From contig NC_048543.1 of assembly GCF_902806685.2 (NCBI RefSeq), forward strand, positions 3,762,106 to 3,826,105: a stretch of DNA of 64,000 nt. The letters run 5' to 3'. Numbering within the stretch: the first letter of the stretch is position 1; each line of letters opens with the position of its first letter. The position numbers and the translations under genes were made by a program. The DNA is from Maniola hyperantus (taxonomy: Eukaryota; Arthropoda; Insecta; Lepidoptera; Nymphalidae). Shown here one piece after another: positions 54,029-64,000 of the stretch. The notes below the pieces were generated by a model. That model worked only from the letters and a program-made list of their open reading frames with translations, was not told where the DNA came from and searched no databases.

Positions 54029-55353
54029 AGAATGCTAGCAAAAACTTAGTGTTATTGTTATACCTACTACCTATATACAATTCAATACCAATAACCATTT
54101 GTCTCATTTTGTAGTTTTAATGATTTAGTATTTTTCAAACCCGCAATGTATAACGTGCAAATATCGACATATCGATGTTTTTTGTGAAAATTTCAATATC
54201 GAAAATGTTTATCATCCGACATCCCTACCCTGCACTCACATACATATGCTAATATGGCATATCTTTACCATTACTTATTGCTTTATCATTAAATAATTTA
54301 TTATTTCCTTTAAGAAAAATCTACCGCCAGTTCGAAAAAGCATATCTACCGAGAGAAAGAACTGGCAAGACACAATTATTGAAAAATAGATACAACTATG
54401 GTATTACCATAACATATCCAACCCACATCGGGTATAAGCATAAACTATTACAAAGGAATACCAGTTGAATAACAAATTACACATTAAACAACATACATAG
54501 TATAACAATAGAAATATAAAATCAACAATATTCGTACCTGTAGGTATGTCACAGCTTCTTATTAAAAATAGGAAAATTAATGATTTCTACCGTCAAAGCA
54601 GAACCATTTATAGGCTGGGATTAACTCCCACCCTCTGTATAAAAATATAGTGATACCATGTAAAGATTAAATTCAATAGAGTCAATAGAGTTTAAACTCT
54701 ACTAAATTTATATACTTTAAATACCACATTATACTCTATTTAAATCTACAATTACTTTATTTATAAAATATAATAAAATCTTAATTAAGTTTCGCCATGT
54801 AAGTACCATAGATTTGCCATTTATAATCTGTTAATTGTTCTGCCACGTCTGTAGTATTTTTCTATCATTTTGACGTGCCTCTGTTTACAAATAAAATGTC
54901 TATGGTTTAGAATTAATTCTTAAGCAAAATCTAAAGAGTTTAGTAGCAATTTCAAGAAATAAATAGCAACTCTAACCATTTATCTTATACGCGCGTGTAA
55001 GCGCGTATGCTGAAACGACCGTATACGCGCAAAAAAATACGCTAGTCTGAAACCGCCCTTACCTATACATTTGTCAGTCTCATAATAAATATCTATGTCA
55101 CAATAAGAGCGGAGATAGAGATACCTATTAGAGCAGCTGATAATTTTATTATGATTTTCGTTCTTCAACAATTACCCTAACTGATCCATCCGGCTTCGCT
55201 CGGGTGGAATTCGGTGTACTATATTCATAATGCCTATGCTGCTTATGAATAAAGAAGCTTTCTAAAGGTGATAGGATTAAATATTAAATCAGTTCAATAG
55301 TTTCAAAGTTTACCGATTACAAGCAAACAAATCTTTCCTCTTTATAATATAAA
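54029..55353. other. Spacer between the opposed Helitron clusters
   Basis: AT-rich with no gene supported. CGCGCGTGTAAGCGCGTATG near 54990 and TATACGCGC near 55022 form a small palindromic patch. Confidence 0.4.
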
Positions 55354-55531
55354 CTAGCTGATCCCCGCGGCTTCGCCCGCGTAGATTTAGGTTTTTAAAG
55401 ATCCCGTATAGCCTATGTCACTCAGGAATAATGTAGCTTTCTACTGGTGAAAGAATTTTTAAAATCGGTTCAGTAGTTCTAAAGATTACCCCCTACAAAC
55501 AAACTTAACGACATTACCTCTTTATATAATA
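55354..55531 (-). mobile_element. Helitron-like unit B, reverse copy 1
   Basis: Minus-strand counterpart of the unit at 53561-53738. Starts (plus view) CTAGCTGATCCCCGCGGCTT and ends in CCTCTTTATATAATA, abutting a second identical-looking copy. Confidence 0.75.
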
Positions 55532-55709
55532 CTAGCTGATCCCCGCGGCTTCGCCCGCGTAGATTTAGGTTTTTAAAGATCCCGTATAGCCTATGTCACT
55601 CAGGAATAATGTAGCTTTCTACTGGTGAAAGAATTTTTAAAATCGGTTCAGTAGTTCTAAAGATTACCCCCTACAAACAAACTTAACGACATTACCTCTT
55701 TATATAATA
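55532..55709 (-). mobile_element. Helitron-like unit B, reverse copy 2
   Basis: Direct tandem of the preceding copy with no difference that I could see. It abuts a truncated reverse unit A. Confidence 0.75.
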
Positions 55710-55878
55710 TATAGCCTATGTTACTCGTGGATAATGTAGCTTTCGAATGGTGAAAGAATTTTTAAAATCGGTCCAGTAGTTTTTGAGCCTATTCAGTACA
55801 AACAAACAAACAAACAAACAAACAAACAAACAAACAAACAAACAAACAAAGTTTTCCTCTTTATAATATTAGTGTAGA
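55710..55878 (-). mobile_element. Helitron-like unit A, reverse, truncated copy
   Basis: Only the 5' part of unit A is present: TCTACACTAATATTATAAAG, the (GTTT)n tract (seen as CAAA repeats, 55799-55850), and the sequence up to GAGTAACATAGGCTATAT. It joins unit B within the ATAGGCTAT sequence the two share. Confidence 0.72.
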
Positions 55879-56440
55879 CAACGGGCCGTGCCGCAGAAAT
55901 CGTAATATTTTAATTTCGCCATAACTTCAAAACCAAACGTCCAATTTTAATCATTCAAAGACCAAATATTATCTCCATAAACTGTTCTTAGTGATGAAAT
56001 CATTTATTTTGATAAGGATTAATAGCATGAGTAAAATAAACGCGTTTAAATGTAGTCCAAAAAAAATTCAAGATTTTTAAATAAAAAAATGGTTGCTGTG
56101 CCTCACTCGACATAGATGGGTATAGTGTGTCGCGGACTTTTTTGTAGATATTTATAAGATCTACAATTAATTAGAACATTTTATGGTTCTATCTTTTATA
56201 GTTTAGGCAGCGTACGCAAAATAAGTAACTTTTCTGGTTGATTTTTTACACCTTGTGTCCGAAAAACCCAAATATCTTACGGAACCCTATTTTTTTCCAA
56301 AATAAAATATAGCCTATGTTACTCGTGGATAATGTAGCTTTCGAATGGTGAAAGAATTTTTAAAATCGGTCCAGTAGTTTTTGAGCCTATTCAGTACAAA
56401 CAAACAAACAAAGTTTTCCTCTTTATAATATTAGTGTAGA
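55879..56440 (-). mobile_element. Helitron-like unit A, reverse, full copy
   Basis: Full-length minus-strand match to the three plus-strand copies, from CAACGGGCCGTGC (plus view) to ATTAGTGTAGA, with a much shorter (GTTT)n tract. Confidence 0.76.
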
Positions 56441-56624
56441 TAAATAAAATAAATAATATCTTTATTTGCAAAAAGATTTGACACATAAGACTTTGACCAC
56501 TGGCTTTTCCGGGATATAAAGTAGCCTATGTGTTAATCCAGGGTATAATCTATCTTCATTCCAAATTTCAGCCAAATCCGTCCAGTAGTTTTGCGTGAAG
56601 GAGTAACAAACATAAACAACAACA

Positions 56625-56628
56625 CACA

Positions 56629-56689
<61 letters not shown>

Positions 56690-56695
56690 ACATAC
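56625..56695. repeat. CA microsatellite
   Basis: A (CA)n run of about 60 bases with minor interruptions (CACTCACACA at the start, CATACACACATAC at the end), inside a Helitron-like tail (GGGATATAAAGTAGCCTATG). Confidence 0.95.
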
Positions 56696-56712
56696 AAACT
56701 TTCGCCTTTATA

Positions 56713-56797
56713 ACTGGTGGTTCCTGGTGAAATAATCCCGATCCCGAATAGTCAGGATCGGGATTCGGGATTTCGGGATTATCACCAGGAACAGTTC
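56713..56797. repeat. ~85-bp hairpin-forming inverted repeat
   Basis: TGGTTCCTGGTGAAATAATC with CCGATCCCGAAT is mirrored by GATCGGGATTCGGG and GATTATCACCAGGAACA. Adjacent to the CA microsatellite of another repeat. Confidence 0.65.
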
Positions 56798-57819
56798 CTA
56801 AATATCTATGGTTTACATGAAAAAAACGGGCCGAGTTGAGAACCACCTTCTTTTTGGAAGTCGGTTACAAAGTACTTAACAAAAATGTTAGGCATAAAGA
56901 CTAAAGTGTTTTTATCAATTACGTCCAATAGGTACCTACGAAATAATACTTACCTTCTTAAGGTATTAATATTTAAACATCTTTATTTTAAAATAATTAA
57001 ATATGTATTACAAAAAATAAAAATACAGGATACAATTAAAAACAAAGCGACCTTATCACTAAATTATTTCAATTTAAATTAAATTATTATTATAGGTATT
57101 TGTGGTATGAAATACCTAAGATATACCTAGGTAAATATAATATTTTTGATGTAAAACCATTATTTTTGTCCGTTAATCCATCCCTTACTTTTGCTGTGGC
57201 TAGGGAAAATAAAGAACATCCGATAGGTATACCTAATTGGTGTTTTTTTGGAGTCTCCTGATAAAACTTGGTACCCTTAGTTTCGTCCAGTCCCGTCTGC
57301 CTGTCATAGCTATTTTTAGGGTTCCGTAGTAAACAAGGAACCCTTATAGTTTCGCCATGTCCGTCCGTCTGTCCGACGTCCGTCCTCGGTTAATCTCAGA
57401 GAGTATTAGAGCTAGAAATCTGTAATTTGGCATGGGGTATAAATATTAATCACGCCGACAAAGTAGTGAAATAAAATTTTGATAAATATATTTTTAGGGT
57501 AGTTCCCCTAAATGTAAAGTGAGGATGAATTTTTTTTTCTCGTTTACCTCATAGTGTGGGGTATCGTTGAATAGGTCGGTTAAAAATACTGTGGGTGTGG
57601 GAACATCATTTTTCCATTTCTAGATCCGTTTGTAAAATATGATGTTTTAAAGTGCTAATTTTTATTAGAGTCCCTATAATACTAGTTACTTTTTAATTTT
57701 ACCTAGGGTATTTGAACAAAGAATAACTTTGAAGGTTTGAAACCTAAAGTCACCTAAAGCCCAGGAGGCAGGAACTTAGAACTTTATTCGAAGCTTATTT
57801 AATGACGTCATCTCAACGA

Positions 57820-57967
57820 AAATCGAAAGGTCGACGGTTCAAACCCCGCCCGTTGCACTATTGTCGTACCTACTCCTAGCACAAGCTTAACGCTTAGTTG
57901 GAGAGGAAAGGGGAATATTAGTCGTTTAACATGGCTAATATTCCTTAAAAAAAAAAAAAAAAACTAA
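57820..57967 (+). mobile_element. tRNA-derived SINE, family 1, 5' truncated
   Basis: AAAGGTCGACGGTTCAAACC, CCTACTCCTAGCACAAGC and GGAAAGGGGAATATTAGTCG followed by a poly(A) run. Confidence 0.68.
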
Positions 57968-58098
57968 ATAAAGGATAGCCATATTATATCTATGGTTATC
58001 GAAGGGTTATACCCAGTTCCACAGATAACCAGAAACACTGTAACCACTACACAGAAGTACATACTTATATTAAAATTTTGAAAAAAAAACTAGGGTAT

Positions 58099-58316
58099 GT
58101 ATAGTACGCGACAGGTTAAAATGGCAATTAGGAAGGAAACGCCCTGCACAGTAGTGTGTACTGTGCAGGGCGTTCCCTTCCCAATTCTTCCCGTTTCCAA
58201 TAATTCCCGCACAGCCCCAGCGCTAACCCGGTGCGGGCTAGCGCGGATGACGCCAGTGTGCGGGGCGTCCCCCGCCTCATACCTCGATTGCAATTTCAAC
58301 CTGTCGCGGACTATAG
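58099..58316. mobile_element. MITE (CGACAGGTCGAGATGGCAATCGG family), copy 4, with inserted hairpin
   Basis: Ends TAGTACGCGACAGGTTAAAA and TTTCAACCTGTCGCGGACTA. At 58138-58176 it has an extra near-perfect hairpin, ACGCCCTGCACAGTA and TACTGTGCAGGGCGT, absent from other copies. Confidence 0.7.
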
Positions 58317-58326
58317 GTATAGTGCA

Positions 58327-58565
58327 TTCAATATTAACTGGCGTGTTTCCACTTATGGCCGTCATTAGCAATAACAATAGGATTACATTCGATATGCCAC
58401 GTAAACAATAGGGGTACCTAATAAACCAAACACTCATAGAGCCCATTCATTTTTAAAGGAGCCGGTTAAACCTTATATATTTTGTTGCCAGTGTTGATAC
58501 TTTTGAATTCATCCGCCACATTGCTAATGACGGTCTCAAATGGAAACACGCCAGTTAATATTGAA
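58327..58565. mobile_element. MITE with ~40-bp inverted ends (ACTGGCGTGTTTCCA)
   Basis: TTCAATATTAACTGGCGTGT and GGCCGTCATTAGCAA are mirrored by TTGCTAATGACGGTC and ACACGCCAGTTAATATTGAA. The inverted match continues through the flanking AATATTGAA, so the exact boundary is uncertain. Confidence 0.72.
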
Positions 58566-58741
58566 TATACCTCGTGAGTCCTGAACATGAAACAGCTTCT
58601 TCAGAATTCTGGCACGCACTTGGCCAGTTTTTTCTGTAATTGATGATTGTACAATTTTTGTTAGTTGATTGGTTTAATTGTATCGTCGTAGACCGTAGTC
58701 ATAATAATAATTGGTGCTAGTTTAAATGAAAGGCGTTAATT

Positions 58742-59175
58742 TTTAGGGTTCCGTACCTCAAAAGGAAAAACGGAACCCTTATAGGATCACTTTGTTGTCT
58801 GTCTGTCAAGAAACCTACAGGGTACTTCCCGTTGACCTAGAACCATGAAATTTGGCAGATAGGTAGGTCTTATTAGCACACATTAGGGGAAAAATCTGAA
58901 AACCGTGAATTTGTGGTTACAATATCATCACACAAAAAAAAAATTGTAGTCATGAACTAAAATTAGGATTTGCAATTTTCGAAGTAAGGTAACTATATCA
59001 AGTGGGGGTATCATATGAAAGAGCTTCACCTGTGCATTCTAAAACAAATTTTTATTTATTTTTATGCATCACAGTTTTTGAATTATCGTATAAAATGTCG
59101 AAAAAATACGACTGTTATGTAGTACATAGGTAACCCTCGTTGCGCGAGGCTGACTTGCATTTGGCCGGTTTTTTT
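58742..59175 (+). repeat. GGGTTCCGTAC interspersed repeat
   Basis: TAGGGTTCCGTACCTCAAAA, GGGGGTATCATATGAAAGAG, TTGCGCGAGGCTGACTTGCA, TTTGGCCGGTTTTTTT. Confidence 0.66.
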
Positions 59176-59242
59176 GGTGTACAATTAAATATTTTCCATT
59201 GATAAAGAGTAGGTACCTACGTACAGAGTAAGGAATAACTAG

Positions 59243-59296
59243 TACAGTACGCGGCAGAAAGTAATGTACATCGACTTTAAGAAGGAGATAGCAAGT
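59243..59296. mobile_element. Single arm of the CGGCAGAAAGT MITE family
   Basis: CAGTACGCGGCAGAAAGTAA, TGTACATCGACTTTAAGAAG and GAGATAGCAAG match one arm of the copies at 2401 and 24842; the other arm is missing. Confidence 0.55.
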
Positions 59297-59667
59297 GGTT
59301 TACTAAAACGGCGCTGCAAGAAGTAGGAAATTTAATTTTAAACCTAGTCTTTGCCTAGTCTACATGTGGTCTGTCACTATTATCTACTCTGTGCTATCAC
59401 TTCATTCATAAGCATACACGTTTAGGTCACACGCGATACGCTTAGGTTCGACGCTCACCTCCAGAGTGGAGTGTAGCCGAGACGCGCCTTGTTATTTTGA
59501 CATTTGTCATCATAAGTGAAAACTTAGGGTTTAATCCTGTGGTTTGATCATAAATAAAAAATGTAAGTATTTAAGAATGTGCAAATGATGCTATTTTTTA
59601 ATAAAAATATTACAATAAAACTTAAAGCTAGCCTTATCTAAAATTACTTTACTATAATATTATAATG

Positions 59668-59763
59668 CCCGCGTCGAATGGTGCCCAGAATACTGGCTGC
59701 ATTTCCGCGCTGGATAGCCAGGCTGATCCGTTGCGCCAGCCCTCCTGTCACCAAATGAGGCCA
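59668..59763 (-). pseudogene. Probable retroelement coding fragment
   Basis: The minus strand reads LVTGGLAQRISLAIQRGNAA, SILGTIRRG without a stop. Its composition is coding-like and it resembles a retroelement ORF end, but I cannot name the family. It could instead be part of an unrecognised exon. Confidence 0.3.
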
Positions 59764-61715
59764 TTAATCGAGCTATATGATATTACCAGGTGTTATTTAA
59801 ATTAATAACACCAATAAAATTTCAACCCCCACCCATTTGATCCTCTTCAGCATGTAATAATAATATTTATACGACTGCCCGAAAGAACGAAACGGAGTGT
59901 AATGTTTTCAGAGTTCATGTATTAGATTTTATGTGATTTTATGTAAGTATTGGATATCGTTAGAATTCTTACATCGCCTCGAGTTGCACTGACTAGATAT
60001 TTTTGAAAAATAATAAATATGTCAGTTATATGGCGCCATTAGGTATCAAATGTGAAAAAAATAATTCTTCAATTATTTCACTTTATAAGCACCAAGGCAG
60101 TGAAAACCGCAGCCGCGTTTTCTGTAAACTTAAAATTATGAATTCTTTGTTTATGAATAAGGTTGCATAATAAAGCATACTGCTGAGATAGTTACCAAAA
60201 TATGGAGGTGTGACAGACGGACGGACAAACTTATTAGTTGCACCAATAGGGCTCCTTTTTTACCATTTTGGGATGAAACCATAAAAGTTTGCTGCGCCTT
60301 GACTCCACACCACACTTCAGGTGTGCGTTGCACCCAAGGTTTCCATGCAACCGGCGCGTGCACACCATACGTACGCCACGCGCTAAACACATGCCCACAC
60401 CCGGCGGGCCGCGTGGAAATTATGTGAAAATCGCTGGGAGTTTGTTATTGTCGTAACTGCATGCGTAATGCATAGATACAGTAGATACCTACTTGCAAAA
60501 CAAACAGTGGAACTTTTATCTTTCTGCCTAGAATCATTCTCTCTCTGCGTCGTATTTTATTGCTAAGGATCGTGACCCCTTTCCATTAATATTATAATGT
60601 TATGTTCTTCAGTTGATAATGCTGTGGGAAATTTCTTCCGCATATGACTCGAGTAAGATCCCATCTTACTGACTTTGGTCAACGTCAGTAAGACCTTGGT
60701 TACCTAGCCCCAAGCGACCGTTGCGCTTTCGTATGAAGTCACATGTAACACATCCCTCGGTTTGTGTAGGTACATCTACGTAGGAGATACCCGACTTTTT
60801 GGAGGAGACATTTTTTACTCATTAAAAACATTTCGGTGGTCATCCTCAGCCATATTATAATATATTCGAAAGCTCTGAGATCTCATTTGCGCGACGGACT
60901 AAGTGGTTGTGGACAGTGGACTCTGGTTTCATGCATGTGCTTCGCTTTAAAGCACGCCTTCTTGTTCTACAATAAGGCAACTTTTTTAAAATAAAGGTAC
61001 CTACACAGCTTACGCTTGTAAGCTGTTTGTACGTACGAGTGAGTTGCCATAAATCGATGACTCAGCATAACCTTTCTATCATCAAATTTAGAATTCTGTG
61101 ATATGGACCCAACCATAGATAAAAGAACTTCTGTAATCTGTGGACCCAACTATTCGCTAAACACGTAGATAGGGTAATAAAGGTAGATACAGGAACGTTT
61201 GCTTTCTCATTCACACTAAAAAGAGAGCACAGATAAAGTTACTAATGTAATAAACAGAGACGCACTCTAACCTATTTTTTGTCCCTTATCGTGTAACTGG
61301 TTTTTTTCAAGAATACATACCTACAACTTACATACAAGGCATGCAACTTTAGTTGCGAAACAAACTTTGAGAATTCGTGGCGTAATTGTATTTCTCATGA
61401 GTTATTTACTTGTTTTCACATAAAAAACGTTTAATACAAATATTGTTGATCGGTTAATACAAAATATTGACTACTAAACAATGGTACCTAATAACTGTCG
61501 TGTTATTCATCGTTACGTCGCTATCTCATACGCGGTTACACAGTACTTAAATCTACCTAATTATTCTATCTACGGCTAAACACCATGCGGAAATTATGCA
61601 AACTGCCGAGAATTCGTTATATCTCCATCTGCATAGTATAAAGTAATACTTGCAAAGCAGTGGAATAATTTAATCGCTGTTTACAATGCGGCGAATGTTT
61701 TGTGTAGGTAGTAGG
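59764..61715. other. Unassigned stretch right of the repeat cluster
   Basis: No gene or repeat termini supported. A moderately GC-rich patch (60290-60415, CACACCACACTTCAGGTGTG) and a hairpin ACAGCTTACGCTTGTAAGCTGT near 61005-61026 are the only structures noted. Confidence 0.35.
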
Positions 61716-61828
61716 TACAATATGCGACAAGTCGAGATGGCAAACCCAGTGCGGGTGACTTGCGAGTGTGTGAAGTGTCCCCCCGCCTCATACCCCGATT
61801 TCCATCTCGACCTGTCGCTAACTATACT
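61716..61828. mobile_element. MITE (CGACAGGTCGAGATGGCAATCGG family), copy 5, shortened
   Basis: TGCGACAAGTCGAGATGGCA at the left and CCATCTCGACCTGTCGCTAA at the right; left half partly deleted. Confidence 0.65.
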
Positions 61829-61840
61829 TATAATGAACCG

Positions 61841-62066
61841 GATGAAGCCCGCAACTTCGTCCGCGTGGATTTATCTACTTTTTTGAAAATCCCGTGAGAA
61901 CTGTTTCTGAGACTAAAACTACTAAGTATAGGTACCTATCCTTCCTTCCCTAGATATAAGCTAGCTGTGTATCTTTCATCAAAATAATTGGTTATAAACG
62001 GATCGGCCGTAAAAAGCTAGGAAGACTGACAGACAGACATACACACTTTCGGATTTATGATATTAA
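61841..62066 (-). mobile_element. Helitron-like fragment
   Basis: Plus view GAAGCCCGCAACTTCGTCCG to GACAGACAGACATACACACT and TTTCGGATTTATGATATTA. It directly follows a foldback MITE. Confidence 0.5.
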
Positions 62067-62799
62067 GTAGGTATGGAAGTACCAGTAGCTATCAAATATG
62101 GATAGGTATAAGTAGGTATAGGTATAAGATTCGACAGTTCGTCTAAAGAATTTAGAAACGTTTGAACTCATTTTGAACTTATATTGGGTTCTCACTTCTC
62201 AGGTGAGACTGATGTGACAGAATTAAAAGCACGGAATCAATGAATAAGCTAAGCTGATTCCTAGTTCCATAATAAATAATAATTGAAAGCATCCACCTTT
62301 TTGTTTCAAAATAGGTTGACCATACTTTTGAAAAATTGAGACTGCTACCATTTTCGGGTCCAAAATAAAAAACTTCAACATGAGATATATTGTTAGAGAA
62401 ATCATCTATGGATAAAATTTAGCAAGTGTCTAAAAATGTTTTTTTAATTGTTTCTTTTTCCGATCTATCGATATACAGCCCCATTTTTTTTAACTTTGGT
62501 CCTGTTGAATGCCCTGCCCTATGCCTATTGAATGGATTTGAATGCAACTTGTCATACTTATATACTCAATACTTCTACAAGAATATATGTCCACTTATAA
62601 TATAGTTATTGTACGTAAAACAAAAGCGTTTCTTTCTTTGAGATAGGTTTTTTTGTTGATGAAGTTACTTCATAACTCCTGGAAATCTTAACCGATTTCG
62701 ACATTTTTTTCTTCACAAAAGAAAATGTGTATTATTGTCGGGTTGGTTTGTTGTAAAAGTGAAGATCTGATGAACATTGTACAGATGGAGCATGGAACT

Positions 62800-63012
62800 C
62801 CTCAACTTAGACATAAACCTAGAGTCACTCAGCGGGTGATGGAAGGATGCTTGGAGTTTCTCTACGTGATCAAAGGAGATCCGTAGGAGACATCAGGTGA
62901 GTTGCAGGGAGGCGCTGGATTCAGGCGGCGCAATACCGTGGCGTGTGGAAGTCTCTCAAAGAGACCTATGTCCAGACGTGGACGTCTATCGGTTGATGAT
63001 GACGATGATGAA
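62800..63012 (+). mobile_element. LINE 3'-terminal coding fragment
   Basis: GGCGCTGGATTCAGGCGGCG, AGAGACCTATGTCCAGACGT, GGACGTCTATCGGTTGATGA and GATGATGA are the plus-strand version of the family. It is frame-broken. Confidence 0.58.
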
Positions 63013-63903
63013 ATATAAATATTTCATGAATTAGTAACACATATTAATCCCATCAAACAACGACGACGACAACTATGACGACTTATTTAATACTATCTAT
63101 ATCGATTTATATAACATCTCTTTTATAATGGGACGCCATTTTGTATTTATTAACGTTATCTGGACGTACACGCGTCTTAATAATTAACTCAAACTTAATT
63201 ATTGTGTGTACCTATTTTCATCCGATTACAATTTAATATGTGAACAAAGGAAATCGATTAAACTGCAATATAAATCATTAAATATACTCTGTAATACAAC
63301 GTTAACAATTAACAATCCAATTAAAATTCAATGTATTGTATCATATTCTTTTGTTAGGTAGGTAGGTACTAGTTTTCAAGAACTGGATATTTTAAAATCG
63401 TTGGGACAAAGATGCAATCTACATGTTCTTGCGTAAACTTCTAAGTTTAATTATAAATTGCCAAAATAACTGTAAAATTTAACAAGCTCTTTCCTAACCA
63501 TATAAAAATTATAGCAATCACTGCATTCTACGTAGTTTCAATATCTCATGCAATATAAATTGGGCCATCTAGATAATTTGACAATTTAGAATTATTGCTT
63601 TTAGTAACTTACCTAGGTAATAATTAGGATTCAGACTTGTTAAAAATTCAGGACATTGATTTACTCGTATACTTACCATTTTTAGAAATCAACAAGACCG
63701 GTCAAGTTAACCATCACAAGTGAAAAACTGCTGCGGGTGATTACGCGACCTATTTTATAAAGTGTGTTAGGATAAAGAATTTGACATAATAAATTTATCA
63801 GCTAAGCGTCCTTCGTAACCAATAATAGTGATAATTCACAGAGCTGCTGAGCACACACTGACACAAATTTAGTAAACGCAAAAAAATCGCTATTTGAGTA
63901 ACG
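63013..63903. other. Region preceding the possible right-edge gene
   Basis: AT-rich and free of the repeat families seen elsewhere, which is unusual here and compatible with 5' flank or UTR of the coding start at 63904. No promoter motif is assignable. Confidence 0.3.
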
Positions 63904-64000
63904 ATGAGACAGCCCTCGATAAGTCACTCCTCTGATAACCCCTGCACGACGCCTTCTCAGACCTCCGACACTCTCAGATGCAAAGAGGACTTCACCCTTG
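63904..64000 (+). CDS. Possible first coding exon of a further gene, cut by the window edge
   Basis: ATG at 63904 opens 32 codons that run off the end, reading MRQPSISHSSDNPCTTPSQ and then TSDTLRCKEDFTL. It is Ser/Thr-rich and distinctly more GC-balanced than the AT-rich DNA before it. An in-frame TGA (63895-63897) sits just upstream, so the ATG is a plausible start. No domain is visible. It could be a real N-terminus or a chance frame. Confidence 0.4.
   Translation, partial: MRQPSISHSSDNPCTTPSQTSDTLRCKEDFTL

Noticed and set aside
56568..56846. Frame with a long Cys-Val run
   Set aside because: It is translation of the CA microsatellite.
1..64000. CRISPR arrays, prokaryotic operons or defence islands
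   Set aside because: All tandem repeats found are microsatellites, a minisatellite or transposon units without spacer structure, and the coding content is spliced eukaryotic genes.

Overview
The window looks like intron-rich, repeat-dense insect nuclear DNA, almost certainly from a moth or butterfly. The evidence is the very AT-rich background, the recurrent GGTAGGTACCTAC-type motifs, two tRNA-derived SINE families, several Helitron-like families that end in a GC hairpin plus CTAG, and abundant MITEs. Nothing in it is prokaryotic: there are no operons, CRISPR arrays or integrons.

Two complete multi-exon protein genes can be assembled by hand with every splice phase agreeing. (1) Plus strand, 6135-31050: an ABCG half-transporter of the ABCG1/ABCG4 type, 11 coding exons, 643 residues. 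Exon 1 is separated from the ATPase core by a 16.7 kb repeat-filled intron. (2) Minus strand, 42572 down to 34465: an AIG1/ADTRP-family multipass membrane protein, 4 coding exons, 241 residues, with the family's Thr and His positions present. The two genes are convergent, with 3.4 kb between their stop codons. A short open coding start at the right edge (63904-64000, plus) may be the first exon of a third gene.

Layout: 1-6000 is repeats and unassigned AT-rich DNA. 6000-31050 is the ABCG gene; its introns hold Helitron-like elements, SINEs, LINE tails and foldback elements, several within 60 bases of a splice site. 31050-34465 is a repeat-rich intergenic stretch. 34465-42572 is the AIG1/ADTRP-like gene. 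42573-48640 is MITEs (including one hAT-like with an 8-base target duplication and one flanked by TTAA) and other repeats. 48659-51781 is a complete-looking non-autonomous LTR element whose 692-base LTRs I read as identical, flanked by TATT. 51782-56440 holds two opposed Helitron-like clusters. 56441-63900 is more repeats with no gene I can support.

The most unusual items are: (a) a run of decayed tandem copies of ABCG exon 9 inside the following intron, two of them still ending in a splice-donor-like sequence; (b) the LTR element, inserted exactly into the 5' end of a Helitron-like repeat and carrying a 79-base minisatellite instead of genes; (c) the mirror-image Helitron clusters. I found no evidence of a wholly new biochemical system. 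Repeat families were recognised by comparing copies inside the window and by terminal structure, not by database search.
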